The translations under genes were made by a program, and so were the position numbers. A DNA stretch of 64,000 bases from Streptomyces sp. CNQ-509 (GTDB lineage: Bacteria > Actinomycetota > Actinomycetes > Streptomycetales > Streptomycetaceae), in the NCBI RefSeq assembly GCF_001011035.1, contig NZ_CP011492.1, positions 7,123,447-7,187,446 on the forward strand, read 5' to 3'. Positions 7,321-15,834 of this stretch are shown here, in pieces. Positions within the stretch are counted from its first letter, which is position 1. Every line of letters begins with the position of its first letter. Under the pieces are notes generated by a model. That model was given only the letters and a program-made list of their open reading frames with translations, was not told the origin of the DNA and ran no database searches.

Positions 7321-8160
7321 ATGGACCAGACCGCATCACCACCGGACACAATCGTACTCATCCACGGCCTCTGGATGACGCCCCTGTCGTGGGAGCACTG
7401 GGTCACCCGGTACGAGCGGCGCGGCCTGAAGGTGATCACGCCCGGCTACCCGGGGATCGAGCCGGGCGAGGCCGGCGTCGAGGCGCTGCGCCGTGACCCC
7501 TCGCCGCTGGCGGGGCTCGGCGTGCGCGACATCTTCGACCACCTGGCCGGGGTGGTGGCGGCGCTCGACACGAAGCCGGCCCTCATCGGCCACTCGTTCG
7601 GCGGCACCTTCGTGCAGCTCCTCCTCGGCGCCGGGTACGGCGCGGTCGGTGTGTCCATCGACGGCGCGCCCGTCAAGGGGATCCGGGCGCTGCCGGTGAG
7701 CGAGATCAGGGCCCTCTTTCCGGTCCTGCACAACCCGGCGAACAAGAACCGCGCGGTGCCGATCACCGAGAAGCAGTTCCACCACGCGTTCACGAACAAC
7801 ATGAGCGAGGAGGAGTCGAAGGCCGTCTACGACCGCTACGCCGTCCCCGTCTCCGGCCGGCTCCTCTTCCAGGGCGGCTTCGCCAACCTCGCGCCGCACG
7901 CAGCGACGGCCTACGACTTCGCCGACCGCGACCGGGCGCCCCTGCTCTTCGTCTCCGGCGGCGACGACCGCATCCTGCCGCCGGCCGTGCAGCACGAGAA
8001 CTACCGGAAGAACGAAAAGCACGGCGGCGCCATCGTCGCGTACCGGAAGTTCCCCGGCCGCAGTCACTACACCTGCGGCGAGGACGGCTGGGAAGAGGTC
8101 GCCGACTTCGCGCTCGACTGGGCGATCGAACCCGCGCCCCTGCACATCGACCCGAGCTGA
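7321..8160 (+). CDS. Alpha/beta hydrolase
   Basis: The 279-residue protein has the full alpha/beta-hydrolase set: oxyanion region VLIHGLWMT near residue 17, nucleophile elbow GHSFGG near residue 90, acid segment FVSGGDDRILP near residue 218, and catalytic His in FPGRSHYTCGED near residue 245. No signal peptide is present, so it is cytoplasmic. The family covers esterases, lactonases and haloperoxidase-like enzymes, and the sequence does not indicate the substrate. The start is an ATG, with a weak GGGACG-type ribosome site. It is monocistronic, preceded by 225 bp without a gene. Confidence 0.85.
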   Translation: MDQTASPPDTIVLIHGLWMTPLSWEHWVTRYERRGLKVITPGYPGIEPGEAGVEALRRDPSPLAGLGVRDIFDHLAGVVAALDTKPALIGHSFGGTFVQLLLGAGYGAVGVSIDGAPVKGIRALPVSEIRALFPVLHNPANKNRAVPITEKQFHHAFTNNMSEEESKAVYDRYAVPVSGRLLFQGGFANLAPHAATAYDFADRDRAPLLFVSGGDDRILPPAVQHENYRKNEKHGGAIVAYRKFPGRSHYTCGEDGWEEVADFALDWAIEPAPLHIDPS

Positions 8161-8887
8161 GCGCGGCGGAGCAGGTTCCCGGCGGCGGCCGGGCCGTCAG
8201 TGCCCGGTGGCAGTATCCCGGGCAGGAGCGGCGACGGGTCCGACGGGCACGGGTTCCTGGGGCGTTGGCAGGAGGAGTGGGTTCCGCGGGCGGACGGCCA
8301 GGAGGACTACCAGGAGGACGAGGAGCAGGACGAGGGCGGTGGGGGGGCCGGCTTCGCGGTGGGCGGGCCGGGGCGGCGGAGGCGGTGATCGTCGCGGCCG
8401 AGGAGCGGCTGGGGCTGCGGCTGCCGGAGTCGTACCGGGAGCGCCGTCCTGCTGAACCAGCTCCGGTACGTGCGGGCGCGCCTTCCACCTGTCCGTGGCC
8501 GAACGGGGCGAGGAGCTCTGGGCGTTCACCGTACGAGGCGCGAAGGCCGAGCGCTCCGGCGTGATACCCGACGCCCCGGACCCCGCCCGGCTCTTCCGCC
8601 CGGAGGGCACCGAGCAGGAGCGCGAAGCGCGCGTGCCGGCGGCCCTCCGGGCCGAACTCGGGCTCCCGCTCCCGCGCTTCGCGCTCACCCGGGGCAGGCT
8701 GCCCACCCTCACCACCCGCTCCTGGACCCGCGGGCCCCGCGAGGGAGAGGGGTTCGCCTGCGCCTTTCTCACGGGCGGCCCGCACCGGAGCTGAACGCCC
8801 CCCCTCGGCGCGATCGGTGTGCCTATCCGTTGAGATGACGGCGCATCACCCTTCGCGGTCGGCCGTGGCGTCCGGCGGTCACGGTGT
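8161..8887. other. Gene-poor stretch with probable gene debris
   Basis: No convincing complete gene is found. A short plus-strand piece at 8385-8445 reads AVIVAAEERLGLRLPESYRE, like the start of an SMI1/KNR4 (immunity-type) domain, and then loses similarity. A separate frame from about 8456 to 8794 reads AFHLSVAERGEELWAFTV and continues with protein-like sequence to a TGA at 8792, but has no ribosome site or recognised family. Together they look like fused 5' and 3' remnants of one or two genes. Confidence 0.35.
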
Positions 8888-9259
8888 GTGTCGGGCATGA
8901 TGCTCGGCGTGGCGGTATGGGAGCCGGTGGCGGTGCTGCTCGGCGTGGTGATCGGCGGGGTCGCGGCGCTGCACGGGCTGGGCGCGTGGCTGCGGGGCGG
9001 GCCGGGGGCGCTGGTGTCGGGGCCGTTCAGCGGCGGACTGCCGCCCGCGGAGCACGCGTTCTCCCGGTTCCACGTGCGCTGGTATCCCGTGACGATGATC
9101 TTCCTGGCGTTCGACATGGAGATGCTCTTCATGTACCCGTGGGTGCGCGTCGTCAGCGAGATGGGCACGCCGGCCGTGGTCGAGATGTTCCTCTTTCTGG
9201 GCATCCTCTTCGCGGCCGTCGTCTACGCCTGGCGCGAGGGCGCGCTGCGGTGGGCCTGA
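8888..9259 (+). CDS. nuoA: NADH-quinone oxidoreductase subunit A
   Basis: The 123-residue, three-helix protein shows the NuoA signature: an exposed loop (SGPFSGGLPPAEHAFSRFHV) followed by RWYPVTMIFLAFDMEMLFMY PW with the conserved Asp/Glu of helix 2. NuoA helps form the quinone-site entrance of complex I. The start is a GTG; in-frame ATGs at 8897 and 8900 are alternatives. It heads a run of eight overlapping genes to 17261. The organism must also have a complete nuoA-N operon elsewhere if it has normal complex I, because this cluster lacks the NADH-oxidising and FeS subunits. Confidence 0.9.
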   Translation: MSGMMLGVAVWEPVAVLLGVVIGGVAALHGLGAWLRGGPGALVSGPFSGGLPPAEHAFSRFHVRWYPVTMIFLAFDMEMLFMYPWVRVVSEMGTPAVVEMFLFLGILFAAVVYAWREGALRWA

Positions 9260-10602
9260 GGGAAGCGCTGCGCCGCACGGGGACCCGGCATCCCGCCGTC
9301 CTGCTGGCCGTCCACCCCGGGGGTACGGAGACGCGGCTGGCGGTGGAGGCGGGGCTGCGGCGGCGTGGCTGGCCGGTGGCCGCGAGCCCGGCGGCGGCGA
9401 GCGGGCTGCTGGTCGTCGGGGCGGGCGGCGCCGGGGCGGGGGAGTGGACGGACGCGCTCTGGCGGCAGATCCCGTACCCCAAGTCCCGGTCCACGGTGAC
9501 CGGAGCGGAAGGCGTCGAGACGGCGCTGGACGGACTGCTGCGGACGCTGGCGGCACCCGCCGGAGGCAGCGGCGGGGGTGTGGCCGGTGAGGTGGGCCCG
9601 GGGGAGGGCGCCGCGGGCAGGCGGCCCGGTGCGGGGCACGCCGCTCACCAAGACCACGGCACCCACGAGGGCCCCCGTGGCGGGGAGGACAACCGCGGCC
9701 ACGGAGGCGAACCCGGCCACGAGGGGCACACGGGGCACGAGAGCGCTGATGGCCATGACGCCCACGAGCCCCCCGGCGGCCACGGTGCGCACGATGCTCA
9801 CGCGGCGCATCTCGGTCACGCCGGCCCCGTCGCCGGGTTGCCCATGGCCGAACGTGCCGACGACCGCGACGGGCTCCGGCTCGACCGGTTGCACCTGCCG
9901 CTCGGGCCCGGGCTCGCCGACTGGCCCGCCGGGCTCGTGCTCGACGTCGCCCTGCAAGGGGACGTCGTGCAGCACGCCGGGGTGCGTACCGCCACGCCCG
10001 CCGCGGAGGAGCTGCCGTACTGGGACGAGCCGTGGCTGCGGGCGGCCCGCGGTGAGGACGTCGTGCGCGGCGCCGCCCACCGGCGGTGCTGCGCCGCGCA
10101 TCTGGACAGCATCGCGCGGCTGCTCGCGGTCTCCGGATGGCCCGATCCCGCCGCCCGCGCCCGCCGGTTGCGCGACGCCGTGCTCGACGGGGTGCCGGCC
10201 CGGGTGTGGAGTGCGGGGCTGGAGCGGCTCGGACGGCGCGTGCGCCGGTCGCGCGTGCTGCGGGCGTCGACGGCCGGGCTCGGCGCGCTGCCCGCCGCGC
10301 GGGCGCGGCGGTCCGGGGTGACGGGTCCCGCGCTGGCCGCCGACGGTGACGCGTACGACCGGCTGCTCACCTGGCTCGACGAGGCTGCGCGCCACGCCGC
10401 CGGCGTCGACGACGACCGGCCCCTGGCACGGTACGGCCAGGACGGCCCGCGCGGGCGGCTCGACGGCCCGCGGCCGCCGTCGCGGGCGCTCCTGGACGTC
10501 CTGCCCGACCTGCTGCGCGGCGCCGAGTTCACGTCCGCCCGCGTGATCGTGGCCAGCCTCGACCCCGACCTCGACGAACTGGCGGTGGCCGTCCGTGGCT
10601 GA
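9250..10602 (+). CDS. Degenerate NuoB-NuoD-like soluble subunit with His-rich linker
   Basis: The 450-residue protein has a GTG start inside the nuoA end (10-nt overlap). Residues 1-110 resemble the NuoB chain (ASGLLVVGAGGAGAGEWTDA then LWRQIPYPKSRSTVTG, compare 'DLLIVaG...LY.QiP.PK') but have none of NuoB's four FeS cysteines. Residues about 125-195 are an extreme His/Gly/Glu linker. Residues 200-450 resemble NuoD: RLHLPLGPGLADWPAGLVLD, LQGDVVQ, an HRR...AHLDSIARLLAVSGW helix, and an ending SARVIVASLDPDLDEL like NuoD's 'iiaSlDpvmGEvDR'. It occupies the place of nuoBCD in the operon. It probably caps the membrane arm without electron transfer. Homologues in other Streptomyces nuo2 clusters are annotated hypothetical. 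Confidence 0.6.
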   Translation: MGLREALRRTGTRHPAVLLAVHPGGTETRLAVEAGLRRRGWPVAASPAAASGLLVVGAGGAGAGEWTDALWRQIPYPKSRSTVTGAEGVETALDGLLRTLAAPAGGSGGGVAGEVGPGEGAAGRRPGAGHAAHQDHGTHEGPRGGEDNRGHGGEPGHEGHTGHESADGHDAHEPPGGHGAHDAHAAHLGHAGPVAGLPMAERADDRDGLRLDRLHLPLGPGLADWPAGLVLDVALQGDVVQHAGVRTATPAAEELPYWDEPWLRAARGEDVVRGAAHRRCCAAHLDSIARLLAVSGWPDPAARARRLRDAVLDGVPARVWSAGLERLGRRVRRSRVLRASTAGLGALPAARARRSGVTGPALAADGDAYDRLLTWLDEAARHAAGVDDDRPLARYGQDGPRGRLDGPRPPSRALLDVLPDLLRGAEFTSARVIVASLDPDLDELAVAVRG

Positions 10603-11530
10603 CACCGCGCCCGTGTGGGCCGTCGTGCTGCTGCCCTTCGCTCTCGCCGCCGCGGCGGCCCTCGTCGCCGGCTTCGACGCCGTGCTGGCCGCCGCGGCGG
10701 GAGGCGGCCGCCGGGGCCGCCCCCTGCGCGCCGCGCCGGCGCCGCTGCGCGCGGGACTGCGGCTGCTGGGCCAGCAGCCGCGGCGTACGACCGTGGACGA
10801 TCCGTGGCTCGGCCGCATGGGGATCGCGCTCGTCCCCGTGTCCGCCGTGCTCGCCGGCGCCGTGCTCCCGTGGGGGTTCCGGGCCGTCACGGATCCGGTG
10901 GTGGGCGTGGTGTGGTTCAACGCGATGGAGGCGCTGGCGTGGGCCGCGGTGTGGATGGCCGGCTGGGGACCGAACTCGGCGCTGTCGCTGATCGGCGGCT
11001 ATCGCTTCCTCGCCCAGGGCCTGGCCTACGAGCTGCCGCACATGTTCGCGCTCACCACCGCGGCGCTCGGCGCGGAGTCGCTGCGGGTCGGCGAGGTGGT
11101 GGCGGCGCAGCGGGGGCTGTGGTTCGCGGTGTGGATGCCGGCGGCGTTCGCCGTGTTCCTCCTCAGCGCGCTGGCGATGGCCTTCTGGGGCCCGTTCGAC
11201 CACCCCCTCGGGCGGGACGCCGCGGGCGGTGCCGCCGCCGAGTACGCGGGCGTGGACCGGCTGGTGCTGCTGGCCGGGCGGTGGCTGCTGCTGGTGGTCA
11301 CGGCCGGGTTCAGCGTGCCGCTGTTCCTCGGCGGCGGCCACGGGCCGTGGCTGCCGGCGTGGGCGTGGACGCTGCTGAAGACGGCCGCGGTGCTCGGCCT
11401 GCTGGTGGCCGGCAGGCGGCTGCTGCCGACGCTGCGCATGGAGCGCTACGTGGAGTTCGCGCTGATGGTGCTCGTGCCGGTGACGCTGCTGCAGGCGCTG
11501 GCCGTCGCCGTCGTCGTCCTGAGCCGATGA
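10595..11530 (+). CDS. nuoH: NADH-quinone oxidoreductase subunit H
   Basis: The 311-residue, about 8-helix protein starts at a GTG overlapping the upstream gene by 8 nt. The signature block GWGPNSALSLIGGYRFLAQG followed by LAYELPHMF matches NuoH 'GWaSnnKYaLlGglRaaaQ.isYE.p'. The conserved Glu and Arg on the cytoplasmic face and AEYAGVDR near residue 210 (compare 'GeteYSG') are also present. NuoH couples the quinone cavity to the antiporter chain. It keeps these charged residues even though no catalytic peripheral arm is encoded here. Second copy type (nuo2). Confidence 0.88.
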   Translation: MADTAPVWAVVLLPFALAAAAALVAGFDAVLAAAAGGGRRGRPLRAAPAPLRAGLRLLGQQPRRTTVDDPWLGRMGIALVPVSAVLAGAVLPWGFRAVTDPVVGVVWFNAMEALAWAAVWMAGWGPNSALSLIGGYRFLAQGLAYELPHMFALTTAALGAESLRVGEVVAAQRGLWFAVWMPAAFAVFLLSALAMAFWGPFDHPLGRDAAGGAAAEYAGVDRLVLLAGRWLLLVVTAGFSVPLFLGGGHGPWLPAWAWTLLKTAAVLGLLVAGRRLLPTLRMERYVEFALMVLVPVTLLQALAVAVVVLSR

Positions 11531-11559
11531 GAGACCGATGAGGGAAGGAGGCCGGACCG

Positions 11560-12123
11560 ATGCCCGATGACGCGGTGTTCTGGGTGCTCGCCGTGACGGC
11601 GTTGGCGAGCGGGGCGATGGTGTTCCGCTTCGACTCCATGGCCCGGGCGACGTACGCCCTGCTGCTGTCCCTCTTGTGCGTCGGCGGCCTGGTCCTCCGG
11701 CTCGGCCTCGACTACCTGGGCGTGGTCGTCATCCTCATGATGACGATCGAGATGTCCATCATGGCCCTGTTCATGGTGATGTTCATGATGAACCCGGCCG
11801 GGCTGCTGCCCATGTCGATGCTGCACAACAAGCGGGGCGCGGCGGCGGTCAGCGCCGCCGTCTTCGTCCTGCTGGCCGCCGGCATCCTGCTGGCCCCCTG
11901 GCCGGGGCGGCGCGGGAAGCCGGACGACGACCCGACGATGGCCCTGGGCGAGTCGCTGATGGGCCCGCACATGCTGACGATGATGACGCTGGGCCTCGCG
12001 CTCTTCGCCACCATCGTCGCCACCGTCGTGCTCGCCACCGGCCGCGGCCGGTACGACCGCTTCGGCGACGACCTGCGCGCCCGCCGCCCCGCCGATCCCG
12101 TACGCCCCGGGGCGCGCCGGTGA
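11560..12123 (+). CDS. nuoJ: NADH-quinone oxidoreductase subunit J
   Basis: The 187-residue, five-helix protein starts at an ATG after GGAAGGAGG. Helix 2-3 carries DSMARATYALLLSLLCVGGL and GLDYLGVVVILMMTIEMSIM, matching NuoJ's conserved 'N P V y aal.L...f......' arrangement and the helix-3 region that forms a pi-bulge in complex I. A charged C-terminal tail (RGRYDRFGDDLRAR) follows the last helix. It overlaps nuoK by 4 nt. It is part of the partial complex I operon. Confidence 0.85.
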   Translation: MPDDAVFWVLAVTALASGAMVFRFDSMARATYALLLSLLCVGGLVLRLGLDYLGVVVILMMTIEMSIMALFMVMFMMNPAGLLPMSMLHNKRGAAAVSAAVFVLLAAGILLAPWPGRRGKPDDDPTMALGESLMGPHMLTMMTLGLALFATIVATVVLATGRGRYDRFGDDLRARRPADPVRPGARR

Positions 12124-12425
12124 CGCTGGAGCCGCTCCTGCTCGTGGCCGCCGCGCTGTTCTCCGTCGGGCTGTTCGGCGCGCTCTCCCAGCAGTCCGTC
12201 GTGATGCTGATGATGGGTCTGGAGCTGATGCTCGGCGGCGTCATCCTCGCCGCCGCCGCGGTCTGGCACTTCGTCGCGCCCGCCGCCACCGACGGGCAGG
12301 TGCTCGTCGTGCTGGCCGTCACCGTGATGGCGGTGGAGATGGCCGTCGGCTTCGCCGTGGTCACGGCCCTGTTCCGGTGCCGCGAGGTCGACATGACCGA
12401 CGACGCCGCGGAGTTGAAGGGGTGA
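12120..12425 (+). CDS. nuoK: NADH-quinone oxidoreductase subunit K
   Basis: The 101-residue, three-helix protein starts at a GTG overlapping the nuoJ stop (GTGA). It has the NuoK pattern: SVGLFGALSQQSVVMLMMGL followed by an acidic residue (ELML, the conserved helix-2 Glu), and VLAVTVMAVEMAVGFAVVTA with the second conserved membrane Glu. Both proton-path glutamates are present. It overlaps nuoL by 4 nt. Confidence 0.88.
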   Translation: MTLEPLLLVAAALFSVGLFGALSQQSVVMLMMGLELMLGGVILAAAAVWHFVAPAATDGQVLVVLAVTVMAVEMAVGFAVVTALFRCREVDMTDDAAELKG

Positions 12426-14320
12426 GCGCGGCGCTCTGGGCGCTCGTCGCCCTGCCGCTCGCCGCCGGGACGCTGCTCGCCGCGATCGGGCGCCGGACCG
12501 ACCGGTTCGCGCCCGCCGTCGCCGTCGCCACCTCCGCCGCCGTGCTCGCCCTGGCCGGCTACGCCGCCGCGGTCCCGGCGGCGGTGCGGGCGCCGCTGCT
12601 GGCGGGGCTGCCGTTCGGGCTCGGCGCGCACGGGCTGTCCGGGCCGATGGCGGTGACCGTCGCCGCCGTCACCCTGGCCGTGCTCGTCTTCAGCGCCGGC
12701 GACATCGGCGCCGGGCAGCCGCGCGCCCGTTTCTTCGGCCTCATGCTGCTGTTCGGCGGCGCCATGCTCGTCACCGTCACCGCCACGACCCTGCCGGCGC
12801 TGCTGATGGGCTGGGAGTTCATGGGCGCCACCTCCTGGGCGCTGATCGGCTTCCGGTGGCACGATCCGGCAGGGGCCGAAGCGGCGGGCGTCGCGTACGT
12901 GACCACCCGGGCCGCCGACCTGGGGCTCTACCTCGCCGCGGGTGCGGCCCTCGCCGCCGGCCAGGCGTCCGGTCTCGCGCTCGACCGGCTGCACGAGGTG
13001 CCCGCCCCCTGGCTGCACCTGCTGACCGCGGGCGTCGTCGCCGCGGCGCTGGGCAAGTCCGCGCAACTCCCGTACAGCTTCTGGCTGTCGCGCGCCATGC
13101 GGGGCCCGAGTCCCGTCTCGGCGCTGCTGCACTCCGCGACGATGGTCGTCGCCGGCGCGTACCTGCTGCTGCGGCTGCAGCCGCTGCTCGCCGCCTCCGG
13201 CTGGGGCGACGACGCGGTGGCCTGGACCGGCGCGGCCACCGCGCTCGCCCTCGGCCTGGTCGCGGTGGCGCAGCGCGACCTCAAGCAGCTCCTCGCCGCG
13301 TCCAGTTGCGCCCAGATCGGCTTCATGGTGCTCGCCGCGGGCGCGAGCGCGACCACCGGCGGCACCCTGCAACTCATGGCGCACGCCGCGGCGAAGAGCC
13401 TGGCGTTCCTCGTGGCCGGCTTCTGGCTGACGGCGTTCGGCGCCGGTACGCTGCCCGCGCTGCGCGGCGCCGCCCGGCGGAACCGGATCGGAGGCGCGGC
13501 GTTCACCGTGGCCGCCCTGAGCCTGGCCGGGGTGCCGCCGCTGTCGCTGTGGGCGGCGAAGGACCTGCTGCTGGCCGGGGCGCTGGAGACCAGCCCGGCG
13601 CTGTACGCGGCGGGTCTGGCGGCGGCCGTCGTCTCCGCGGTCTACGCCGTCAAAGCCCTCTGGTACGTATGGCGCCCGCCCGGACCCGTACGGCTCCCGG
13701 TCCCGGCACCGGCGGCGGCCGGACGACGCGAAGGCCGGCCACAGGGCCCCCGCGCTCTCCCCGTGCCCGGGGCGGCGGCGTTCGCCGCGCTCGCCCTCGC
13801 CGTCGCCGCCCTGGCCGTCCTCGCCCTGCCCGGGCCGCGCGCCGCCGTCGCCGACCGGATCGGCGCGGGCGGCGAAGCCGCCCCGTACGCCTGGGAGCTG
13901 GCGCTCTCCGCCGCCCTCGCCCTCGCCGCGGCCGCCGCCGCCTGGGCGTGGGGCGACCGCCGCAGCCCCCTGCCCGCGCGGGTCACCGCCGCCGCGTCCG
14001 CCTGGCTCGGCCTGGAGGCAGGGGTCCGCGCCCTCCTCGTACGCCCCGTGTGCCGCCTCGCCGCCGCGCTGGCCGCCTTCGACGACCGGGTGCTCGACCG
14101 CGGCGTCGACGGCCTCGCCCGCGGCACCGTCTGGCTCGCCGGCGGCGCCGACCGCGGTGCGGAGGCGGCCGTCGACGGCGCCGTCGAAGGCATCGGCGCC
14201 CTGAGCCGCGCGCTGGGCCGGCTCGCCCGCCGCCCGCAGACCGGCCAGGTGCACACCTACCTCGCCCAGGCCGTCGCGGCCTTCACCGTCCTCGCCGCCG
14301 TCTTCGTCCTCGTGAGGTGA
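12422..14320 (+). CDS. nuoL: NADH-quinone oxidoreductase subunit L (antiporter-like)
   Basis: The 632-residue, many-helix protein starts at a GTG overlapping the nuoK stop. Antiporter-core motifs are visible: LLMGWEFMGATSWALIGF (conserved Glu of helix 5), LGKSAQLPYSFWLSRAMRGP SPVSALLHSATMVVAGAYLL (broken helix 7 and helix 8 Lys/His) and AVAQRDLKQLLAASSCAQIG (helix 12 Lys). The C-terminal part includes the long lateral helix region and a final anchor helix. As in Mrp and complex I, it should translocate protons. The middle tail (residues 430-450) is Pro/Arg-rich and poorly conserved. Confidence 0.9.
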   Translation: MSAALWALVALPLAAGTLLAAIGRRTDRFAPAVAVATSAAVLALAGYAAAVPAAVRAPLLAGLPFGLGAHGLSGPMAVTVAAVTLAVLVFSAGDIGAGQPRARFFGLMLLFGGAMLVTVTATTLPALLMGWEFMGATSWALIGFRWHDPAGAEAAGVAYVTTRAADLGLYLAAGAALAAGQASGLALDRLHEVPAPWLHLLTAGVVAAALGKSAQLPYSFWLSRAMRGPSPVSALLHSATMVVAGAYLLLRLQPLLAASGWGDDAVAWTGAATALALGLVAVAQRDLKQLLAASSCAQIGFMVLAAGASATTGGTLQLMAHAAAKSLAFLVAGFWLTAFGAGTLPALRGAARRNRIGGAAFTVAALSLAGVPPLSLWAAKDLLLAGALETSPALYAAGLAAAVVSAVYAVKALWYVWRPPGPVRLPVPAPAAAGRREGRPQGPRALPVPGAAAFAALALAVAALAVLALPGPRAAVADRIGAGGEAAPYAWELALSAALALAAAAAAWAWGDRRSPLPARVTAAASAWLGLEAGVRALLVRPVCRLAAALAAFDDRVLDRGVDGLARGTVWLAGGADRGAEAAVDGAVEGIGALSRALGRLARRPQTGQVHTYLAQAVAAFTVLAAVFVLVR

Positions 14321-15834
14321 CCGCCCCCGTGCTCACGGCCATCGTCTTCGTCCCCGCCGCCGCGGCCGGCGCGCTGCTGTGCGTACCGCGCGCCGCCGGC
14401 CGCCGGGTCTTCCTCCTCGCCTGGGCAGCCGTGTCCGCCGCCGTCCTCGCGCTGACCGTCGCGCTGTGGCTCGGCTACGACCCCGGCGGCGGCATCCAGT
14501 ACGAGACGAACGCCCGCTGGATCCCCAGCGCCGGCATCGGCTACCACATCGGCGTCGACGGCCTGTCGCTCCCGCTGCTCGCCCTCACCGCCGTCCTCTT
14601 CCCGGCCTGTGCGCTGTACGCGCTGCGCGAGACCCGCCGGGTGCGGGAGTTCGCCGCCCTCTTCCTCTTCCTGGAGACCACCTGCCTCGGCCTCTTCGCC
14701 TCGCTCGACCTCATCCTCTTCTTCGTCTTCTTCGACCTGTCGATCGTCGCGATGTACTTCGTCATCGCCGGCTGGGGCCACCCGGGCGCCGCCCGCGCCG
14801 CGCAGAAGTTCTTCCTCTACACCTTCTCCGGCTCGCTCGCGCTGCTCCTCGGCTTCATCGGCCTGTATCTGGCCGCCACGCCGCACACGTTCGACATCGT
14901 CGCGCTGGCCGGGGAGAACCCGCTGGCCGGGCGGTCCGGCTACGGCGCCCTGGTGCTGCTGGCGATCGGCCTCGGCCTGGCGGTCAAGACGCCGACGGTG
15001 CCGTTCCACACCTGGCTGCCCCCGGCCCACACCGAGGCCCCGGCGGCCGGTTCCGCGATCCTGGCCGGGGTGCTGCTGAAGATGGGCACGTTCGGGTTCC
15101 TGCGCATCGCGATGCCGCTGCTGCCGGGGTCGTGGCGCACGTACGCGGCCGTCTTCGTGGTCGTCGGCGTCGTCTCCGTGCTCTACGGGGCACTGGTGGC
15201 CCTGGCGCAGACGGACTTCAAGCGCATGATCGCGTACACCTCGGTCAACCACATGGGATACATCCTCCTGGCGCTCGGCGCCGCCGCCGCTCTGGGCGAG
15301 GAGACCGCGGCCGCCCGCCGTCTCGCCGTGACCGGGGCGACGTACCAGATGGTGAGCCACGGGCTGCTCACCGGCGCGCTGTTCCTCCTCGCCGGCGTGC
15401 TGCACGAGCGCGGCCGCACGTACGCCATGGGCGCCTACTCCGGCGTCGCCGCCCGCGCCCCGGCCTTCGCCGCGCTCACCGGGGTCGCCGTCTTCGCCTC
15501 CCTCGGGCTGCCCGGGTTCTCCGGCTTCATCGCCGAGTTCCAGATCCTCGCCGGCAGCCTCGGCCCGCGCCCGGTGGCGACCGCGCTGGCCGTGCTCGGC
15601 ATCCTGCTGACCGCAGCGCTGCTGGTGCGGGCGCTGCAGCGGATCTTCCTCGGGCCGCTGCGGCTGCCCGACTCGCCCGGCACGCCGCGGCCGTTCCCCG
15701 ACCTGCGCGCGCACGAGGCGGCGGCGATCGTCCCGCTGCTGGCCCTCGCCGTCGTGCTCGGCGTCTTCCCGCGCTTCGTCCTCGACGTCATCGAGCCGTT
15801 CTCGCGCGGCGTGCTGGAGCTCGTCGCCCGGTGA
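14317..15834 (+). CDS. nuoM: NADH-quinone oxidoreductase subunit M (antiporter-like)
   Basis: The 505-residue, about 14-helix protein starts at a GTG overlapping the nuoL stop. Motifs: GIGYHIGVDGLSLPLLALTA near residue 75, LFFVFFDLSIVAMYFVI (an Asp where NuoM normally has the helix-5 Glu), VKTPTVPFHTWLPPAHTEAP with GSAILAGVLLKMGTFGFLR (helices 7-8) and LAQTDFKRMIAYTSVNHMGY (helix-12 Lys). Glu is replaced by Asp at the helix-5 position: visible in the sequence, effect unknown. It overlaps nuoN by 4 nt. Confidence 0.9.
   Translation: MTAPVLTAIVFVPAAAAGALLCVPRAAGRRVFLLAWAAVSAAVLALTVALWLGYDPGGGIQYETNARWIPSAGIGYHIGVDGLSLPLLALTAVLFPACALYALRETRRVREFAALFLFLETTCLGLFASLDLILFFVFFDLSIVAMYFVIAGWGHPGAARAAQKFFLYTFSGSLALLLGFIGLYLAATPHTFDIVALAGENPLAGRSGYGALVLLAIGLGLAVKTPTVPFHTWLPPAHTEAPAAGSAILAGVLLKMGTFGFLRIAMPLLPGSWRTYAAVFVVVGVVSVLYGALVALAQTDFKRMIAYTSVNHMGYILLALGAAAALGEETAAARRLAVTGATYQMVSHGLLTGALFLLAGVLHERGRTYAMGAYSGVAARAPAFAALTGVAVFASLGLPGFSGFIAEFQILAGSLGPRPVATALAVLGILLTAALLVRALQRIFLGPLRLPDSPGTPRPFPDLRAHEAAAIVPLLALAVVLGVFPRFVLDVIEPFSRGVLELVAR

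Noticed and set aside
8197..8350. Minus-strand hydrophobic stretch ALVLLLVLLVVLLAV as a possible small membrane protein
   Set aside because: No in-frame ATG, GTG or TTG with a ribosome site lies close upstream, and the stretch arises from a repetitive GAGGAGGAC-type plus-strand sequence.
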